DNA of 17,027 nt. Source: Opitutia bacterium UBA977. Its GTDB lineage: Bacteria > Verrucomicrobiota > Verrucomicrobiia > Opitutales > Coraliomargaritaceae. The DNA lies in NCBI GenBank assembly GCA_002292345.1, contig DBBT01000058.1, positions 14,140-31,166 on the forward strand, in the 5' to 3' direction. The translations under genes were made by a program, and so were the position numbers. The notes beneath the pieces were generated by a model. That model had not been told where the DNA came from. It ran no database searches and saw only the letters and a program-made list of their open reading frames with translations. This document shows positions 14,777 through 17,027 of the stretch, piece by piece (position 1 is the stretch's first letter; the number at the start of each line of letters is the position of its first letter).

Positions 14777-14805
14777 GGTGTTACTGCCACCTAGATATAT
14801 ATAAT
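14776..14805 (+). promoter_or_regulatory. Hairpin and TATAAT element in the rpsK-rpsD gap
   Basis: AGGTG (14776-14780) pairs with CACCT (14788-14792), and a perfect -10 hexamer TATAAT lies at 14800-14805 in an alternating AT run. The -35 position (GGTGTT at 14777-14782, 17-bp spacing) is a poor match, so an internal promoter for rpsD-rpoA-rplQ is possible but weakly supported. The 62-bp gap is among the longer ones in this part of the cluster. Confidence 0.3.
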
Positions 14806-14838
14806 TAGTCTGCAGATAACCTATTAAGGAATAAAACT

Positions 14839-15447
14839 ATGTCCCGTTACACTGGACCAACAACCCGCATTAATCGCCGCTTCGGTCAGGCCATCTTCGC
14901 GCCTACTAAAGCATTCGAGCGTAAGCCTCACCCTCCTGGTCAACATGGACCACGTCTTCGCCGTAAATTCAGCGAATACGCTGTCGGCCTGAACGAAAAG
15001 CAGAAGCTTCGTTTCATGTATGGCATCACGGAAAAACAATTCCGTTTAACTTTCGAAAAAGCTAAAAGCGTTCGCGGTGTTACCGGTGAAGTGTTTCTTC
15101 AGATGTTGGAATCACGTCTCGATAGCGTCATTTACCGCTTAGGGTTCGCTAAATCACGGGCTGGCGCTCGTCAGCTTGTAGGGCACGGTCACATTTGCGT
15201 GAACGGCCAAAAGACAGACATCGCCAGCTTTATCGTGAAGGAAGGCGATGAAATTGAAGTGCGTGAGCGCACCTCATCTCGTCAGCTTGCGACACGTAGC
15301 ATGGAAGAAAGCCAAGGTCGCACTGTTCCTGAGTGGCTTACACTCAACGCAGACGCACTCAAGGCTACGATCAACCGCCTTCCGTCCACAGAAGAAACTG
15401 AAAACAGCATAAATGTTCAGCTCATCGTTGAATTTTATAGCCGATAG
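14839..15447 (+). CDS. rpsD: 30S ribosomal protein S4, zinc-free form
   Basis: S4 nucleates 30S assembly, shapes the mRNA entry channel and in E. coli represses the alpha operon. The 202 residues begin MSRYTGPTTRINRRFGQ and lack the N-terminal CXXC zinc motif, so it is the C-minus type, matching the C-minus S14. The core PHPPGQHGPRLRRKFSEYAVGL and the S4 RNA-binding domain (LESRLDSVIYRLGFAKSRAGARQLVGHGHICVNG, within about 90-125) are clear. AAGGA at 14826-14830 lies 8 nt before the ATG, one of the few good ribosome-binding sites. The stop is TAG. Confidence 0.98.
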   Translation: MSRYTGPTTRINRRFGQAIFAPTKAFERKPHPPGQHGPRLRRKFSEYAVGLNEKQKLRFMYGITEKQFRLTFEKAKSVRGVTGEVFLQMLESRLDSVIYRLGFAKSRAGARQLVGHGHICVNGQKTDIASFIVKEGDEIEVRERTSSRQLATRSMEESQGRTVPEWLTLNADALKATINRLPSTEETENSINVQLIVEFYSR

Positions 15448-15519
15448 TCAGCTCTCCTCCCATGACCCTTTTTGTCAGACACTAGCAATTCATAGTAATC
15501 ATTTAACACAAAGCATATT

Positions 15520-16521
15520 ATGCCAAAGCGCTTAGGAAAATTCGAACTTCCAAACCGGCTTGTAAAAGTCGAAGACACTGCTTCCGATACTTTTGCCACT
15601 TTTCAGGCTGAGCCGTTTGAAACTGGCTACGGGCACACGATTGGTAATTCTCTACGTCGTGTCCTTCTCAGCTCCATCGAAGGTGCAGCCATCTCATCGA
15701 TTAAGATCGATGGCGTGCAACATGAGTTCCAGAGCATTGAAGGTATCGTCGAAGACGTTACTGACATTGTTCTGAACCTGAAGCAGGTTCTCCTTGTATC
15801 AGAAGGTCGTGAGACCGCGAATCTGATCATCGACGTCAACCGTGAAGGCCCCGTTACTGCGGCCGACATTCAACTAGACGCCAACATCCAAGTCGTTAAT
15901 CCAGAGCAGGTCATCTGTACACTCGACAAAGAGCAGCGTTTCCTCGCTGAACTTGAAGTCCGTGTCGGACGTGGGTACTGCGCAGGTGATGACAATAAGA
16001 AGGATGATCAGCCGATCGGCGTAATCGCTATCGATTCACTTTTCAGCCCTGTTAAGCTCGTAAAATACTCGGTCGAGAACACTCGTGTTGGACAAGAGAT
16101 GGACTACGACAAACTCATTCTTGAGATCACAACAGACGGACGAATCACTCCGGATGATGCCCTCAAGCAAAGTGCTGCAATCGTCAAGCACCACATGGAC
16201 GTCTTCGATGAAGTATCCAAGGAGGACATTGAGTTCGAAAGCGAAAGCAAGGAGATCAGCGAAGAACAGAATCGCCTTCGTAAGCTGCTCAATATGAGCG
16301 TCAACGAAATCGAACTTTCTGTTCGTGCGGCCAACTGTTTGAACAACGCAAATATCACCACCGTTGGTGAGCTTGCAATGAAGTCTGAGCAAGAAATGCT
16401 TAAATATCGTAACTTCGGTAAGAAGTCCCTCAACGAGATCAAAGACAAGCTCGAGCAGCTTGGCCTCTCTCTGGGAATGAAAATCGACGAGCGTCTCCTT
16501 GAAAAAGGTACTGAGCTTTAA
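15520..16521 (+). CDS. rpoA: DNA-directed RNA polymerase subunit alpha
   Basis: The alpha subunit dimerises to start RNA polymerase assembly and uses its C-terminal domain to contact UP elements and activators. The 333 residues match the usual 329-340. The N-terminal dimerisation motif is GYGHTIGNSLRRVLLSS (36-52) and the insertion domain follows. The C-terminal domain starts near residue 258 (NMSVNEIELSVRAANCL); Arg269 and Asn272 align with the DNA-contacting Arg265 and Asn268 of E. coli, and GKKSLNEIKDKLEQLGLSLG (300-319) completes the helix-hairpin-helix. It lies 72 bp after rpsD and 31 bp before rplQ, the standard place in the alpha operon. No Shine-Dalgarno sequence is present. Confidence 0.98.
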   Translation: MPKRLGKFELPNRLVKVEDTASDTFATFQAEPFETGYGHTIGNSLRRVLLSSIEGAAISSIKIDGVQHEFQSIEGIVEDVTDIVLNLKQVLLVSEGRETANLIIDVNREGPVTAADIQLDANIQVVNPEQVICTLDKEQRFLAELEVRVGRGYCAGDDNKKDDQPIGVIAIDSLFSPVKLVKYSVENTRVGQEMDYDKLILEITTDGRITPDDALKQSAAIVKHHMDVFDEVSKEDIEFESESKEISEEQNRLRKLLNMSVNEIELSVRAANCLNNANITTVGELAMKSEQEMLKYRNFGKKSLNEIKDKLEQLGLSLGMKIDERLLEKGTEL

Positions 16522-16552
16522 TCCGCCTTTTCAGGCACAAGTAATTTAGATC

Positions 16553-17027
16553 ATGCGTCACAGCAAAAGAAGACATTCACTGGGGGTCTCCGGACCACAC
16601 CTATCCGCCATGATGGGCAACCTCGCAGTTGCACTCATTACACATGGTCGTATTCAAACAACATTAACTAAAGCTAAAGCGCTTCGTCCATTCATCGAGA
16701 AGATTATCACCTTCGCGAAAAAAGCAGAAGCCGCGAACGACACTGCACGTAAGCTGCACTTCCGTCGTTTGGCGATCTCTCGTGTTCGCGACAAAAAAGC
16801 AGTTGCCAAACTGTTTGATGAACGTGCGAGCGAATTCACCGACCGCAATGGCGGTTACACGCGCATCTACAAGGTCGGTCAACGTATCGGCGATGCTGCT
16901 GAAATGGCATTGATCGAACTGATCGATGGTAATGATGAGGGCTACTCTAAGAAGCCGGCAAAAAAAGCTACCAAAAAAGCCGCCACCAACAAGGCAGCTA
17001 AGGCTGAAGCAGAAGTAACTGAAGCAG
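16553..17027 (+). CDS. rplQ: 50S ribosomal protein L17, 3' end outside window
   Basis: L17 is a 50S protein near the tunnel exit. The 158 visible residues begin MRHSKRRHSLGVSGPHLSAM and contain LITHGRIQTTLTKAKALRPF (28-47), KLFDERASEFTDRNGGYTRIYKVGQRIGD (within 86-114) and MALIELID, where the family core normally ends (about residue 125). The reading frame continues past this point with a Lys/Ala-rich tail (YSKKPAKKATKKAATNKAAK, then AEAEVTEA) and is still open at the end of the window. Such a tail resembles nucleic-acid-binding low-complexity tails, but its function is unknown. The start at 16553 lacks a Shine-Dalgarno sequence. Confidence 0.97.
   Translation, partial: MRHSKRRHSLGVSGPHLSAMMGNLAVALITHGRIQTTLTKAKALRPFIEKIITFAKKAEAANDTARKLHFRRLAISRVRDKKAVAKLFDERASEFTDRNGGYTRIYKVGQRIGDAAEMALIELIDGNDEGYSKKPAKKATKKAATNKAAKAEAEVTEA

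Noticed and set aside
15448..15519. TGAC/GTCA hairpin around a T run in the rpsD-rpoA gap
   Set aside because: Only four pairs, with the T run in the loop rather than after the stem; not a terminator.

Overview
The window is a bacterial ribosomal-protein supercluster read entirely from the + strand. It holds the 3' part of an elongation factor G gene, then rpsJ (S10), then after a terminator and a 526-bp gap a near-continuous run of 27 genes from rplC to a 3'-truncated rplQ. Gene order follows the classical S10-spc-alpha arrangement: rplC-rplD-rplW-rplB-rpsS-[extra gene]-rplV-rpsC-rplP-rpmC-rpsQ, rplN-rplX-rplE-rpsN-rpsH-rplF-rplR-rpsE-rplO-secY-map, rpsM-rpsK-rpsD-rpoA-rplQ. No gene is visible on the minus strand, and I see no tRNA, rRNA, IS element or CRISPR array.

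The organism looks like a member of the Verrucomicrobiota, most likely an Opitutia/Puniceicoccales-type marine bacterium. This is inferred from several traits seen together: zinc-free long S14 and zinc-free S4, no rpmD, rpmJ, infA or adk inside the cluster, map directly between secY and rpsM, a long SecY, charged low-complexity tails on S11, L5, L15 and L17, and few Shine-Dalgarno sequences. No alignment was run, so the placement is tentative.

Region 1-1737 is the end of an EF-G/S10 unit closed by a strong intrinsic terminator. Region 1738-2209 is non-coding; it ends in a compact two-stem RNA fold just before rplC and probably carries the promoter and leader of the main operon. Region 2210-7341 encodes the S10-type proteins (L3, L4, L23, L2, S19, L22, S3, L16, L29, S17). 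Between rpsS and rplV lies a gene that does not belong to the translation set: a 124-residue protein with a signal peptide and a small Gly-rich beta domain. Region 7386-13812 is the spc-type part (L14, L24, L5, S14, S8, L6, L18, S5, L15, SecY, methionine aminopeptidase). Region 13887 to the end is the alpha-type part (S13, S11, S4, RNA polymerase alpha, L17).

The genes work together in making ribosomes (20 r-protein genes besides rpsJ and the alpha-unit set), transcribing them (RpoA), exporting proteins (SecY), trimming N-terminal methionine (MetAP) and translocating the ribosome (EF-G). The most unusual points are the secreted-protein gene inside the S10 run, the SecY C-terminal extension with a predicted eleventh membrane helix, the acidic N-terminal extension of S11, and hairpins placed 9-11 nt before several start codons (rplC, rplP, rplN, rplE, secY).
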